Shown piece after piece: positions 63,639 through 64,000 of a DNA stretch of 64,000 nt. Position 1 is the first letter of the stretch; every line of letters starts with the position of its first letter. The notes beneath the pieces were generated by a model. It had not been told where the DNA came from. It searched no databases and saw only the letters and a program-made list of their open reading frames with translations. The stretch covers positions 20,139 to 84,138 of the forward strand of contig JAVJRN010000074.1 of NCBI GenBank assembly GCA_040218415.1, in the 5' to 3' direction. Source of the stretch: JAVJRN01 sp040218415. GTDB lineage: Bacteria; Bacteroidota; Bacteroidia; Cytophagales; Cyclobacteriaceae. Position numbers and translations under genes: made by a program.

Positions 63639-63813
63639 TTAGTTCGGTATCAATTCCGGAATATTCTGCAAACTCATAGATGGTCACCATTTGGTGATCC
63701 TCTTTGTTTAGCTCCTCTTTGATCTTGCGAATCAAGTACCTTCCATAACGCTCACTTTTGCCCGTGATTCGCTGAATATCCTTCGGATATATTATGACTC
63801 TTTTTAGCTTCAT
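63619..63813 (-). CDS. Small hypothetical protein of the mobile element
   Basis: A 64-residue protein (MKLKRVIIYPKDIQRITGKSE..., ending ELIMRYLD), a helical, basic chain like small DNA-binding or excision-type proteins near Bacteroidota integrases. Start MKLKRV is chosen; one 6 residues upstream is possible. Its end overlaps the convergent integrase by 20 bp. No family can be proven. Confidence 0.55.
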   Translation of the reverse strand: MKLKRVIIYPKDIQRITGKSERYGRYLIRKIKEELNKEDHQMVTIYEFAEYSGIDTELIMRYLD

Positions 63814-63960
63814 TTGGTCTTCGTAATACACTATCCATACTTAGTCCATACGGCATCTACGGCAAATCCTACTGATATCCATCATTCCCGGAAGACGCTA
63901 TTTGTCAGGGTTCTATAAATATGCTCCTTTTAAGCCATAAACTAAACATTTTATAACATT

Positions 63961-64000
63961 ATGGCTCGACAAAAAGGCATTATTAAACTAGCAGGAACCA
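63961..64000 (+). CDS. Start of a mobile-element protein (truncated by window end)
   Basis: The ATG at 63961 opens MARQKGIIKLAGT; the window ends after 13 codons. The beginning matches the frequent start (RQKGIIKLKGTIGD) of a small protein in Bacteroidota phages and conjugative elements, whose role is unknown to me. It supports the view that the region beyond the integrase is an integrated element. Confidence 0.5.
   Translation, partial: MARQKGIIKLAGT

Noticed and set aside
1..64000. CRISPR arrays, rRNA genes and insertion sequences
   Set aside because: No regularly spaced repeats, rRNA sequence or transposase reading frame was seen in the window.

Overview
The window is chromosomal DNA of a Bacteroidota bacterium, most likely a free-living, probably marine member of the Cytophagales. 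Supporting signs are the TonB-dependent receptors with carboxypeptidase-like N-terminal domains, many Bacteroidota-restricted families (DUF2452, DUF3127, DUF4920, DUF6089, DUF2911), weak Shine-Dalgarno sites, promoters of the Bacteroidota type (TTTG / TAnnTTTG) and an IntDOT-like integrase. Most of the window is ordinary housekeeping sequence. Two parts are accessory: a reverse-transcriptase cassette at about 18.1-21.35 kb and an integrated element starting at the tRNA-Pro gene at 62.0 kb.

Layout. 0-8.6 kb: the end of mgsA; an etfB-etfA-bfn-nupC operon; an oxidoreductase; dnaB; a spacer with three DnaA boxes; and a Mur-ligase-like pseudo-enzyme coupled to a DnaQ-type exonuclease. 8.8-16.7 kb: trehalose synthesis (TPS/TPP) facing a GH15 hydrolase, a K+ channel, and a CPA1 antiporter followed by a GPP34 protein. 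16.8-18.1 kb: a PBP4-type carboxypeptidase lipoprotein.

18.1-21.35 kb: an integrase remnant, then a cassette holding a primase-like protein (BT4734/VirE-N plus PriCT-2), a short region that may be a structured RNA, and a 593-residue reverse transcriptase with an FCDD active site. The cassette is flanked by a 10-bp inverted repeat. It resembles the RT-based phage-defence modules known from other bacteria and is the best candidate here for an undescribed system.

21.5-33.6 kb: CoA transferase, VPS10/sortilin-like secreted protein, LhgO, MsrB, a YheT-type hydrolase, a TonB receptor and small conserved proteins. 33.8-41.2 kb: a signalling block with a SiaA-like membrane phosphatase, a histidine kinase, a response regulator with a degenerate SpoIIE domain, a SiaB-like kinase, a SiaC-like phosphoprotein and a coiled-coil membrane protein. 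It looks like a partner-switching system without the SiaD diguanylate cyclase. 41.2-57.5 kb: Na+/solute symporter, thioesterase-like protein, YihY, DegT aminotransferase, penicillin acylase, DUF4920, a frameshifted small lipoprotein, TPR protein, HTH regulator, a giant AsmA-like protein, a CDGSH protein and a GNAT protein. 57.5-61.9 kb: a pirin gene whose start codon lies in a 44-bp perfect palindrome, then a Fur/Zur-type metal-uptake locus (regulator, TonB receptor, lipoprotein) with three copies of a 6-3-6 operator-like palindrome. 62.0-64.0 kb: tRNA-Pro and the integrase end of a mobile element that runs out of the window.
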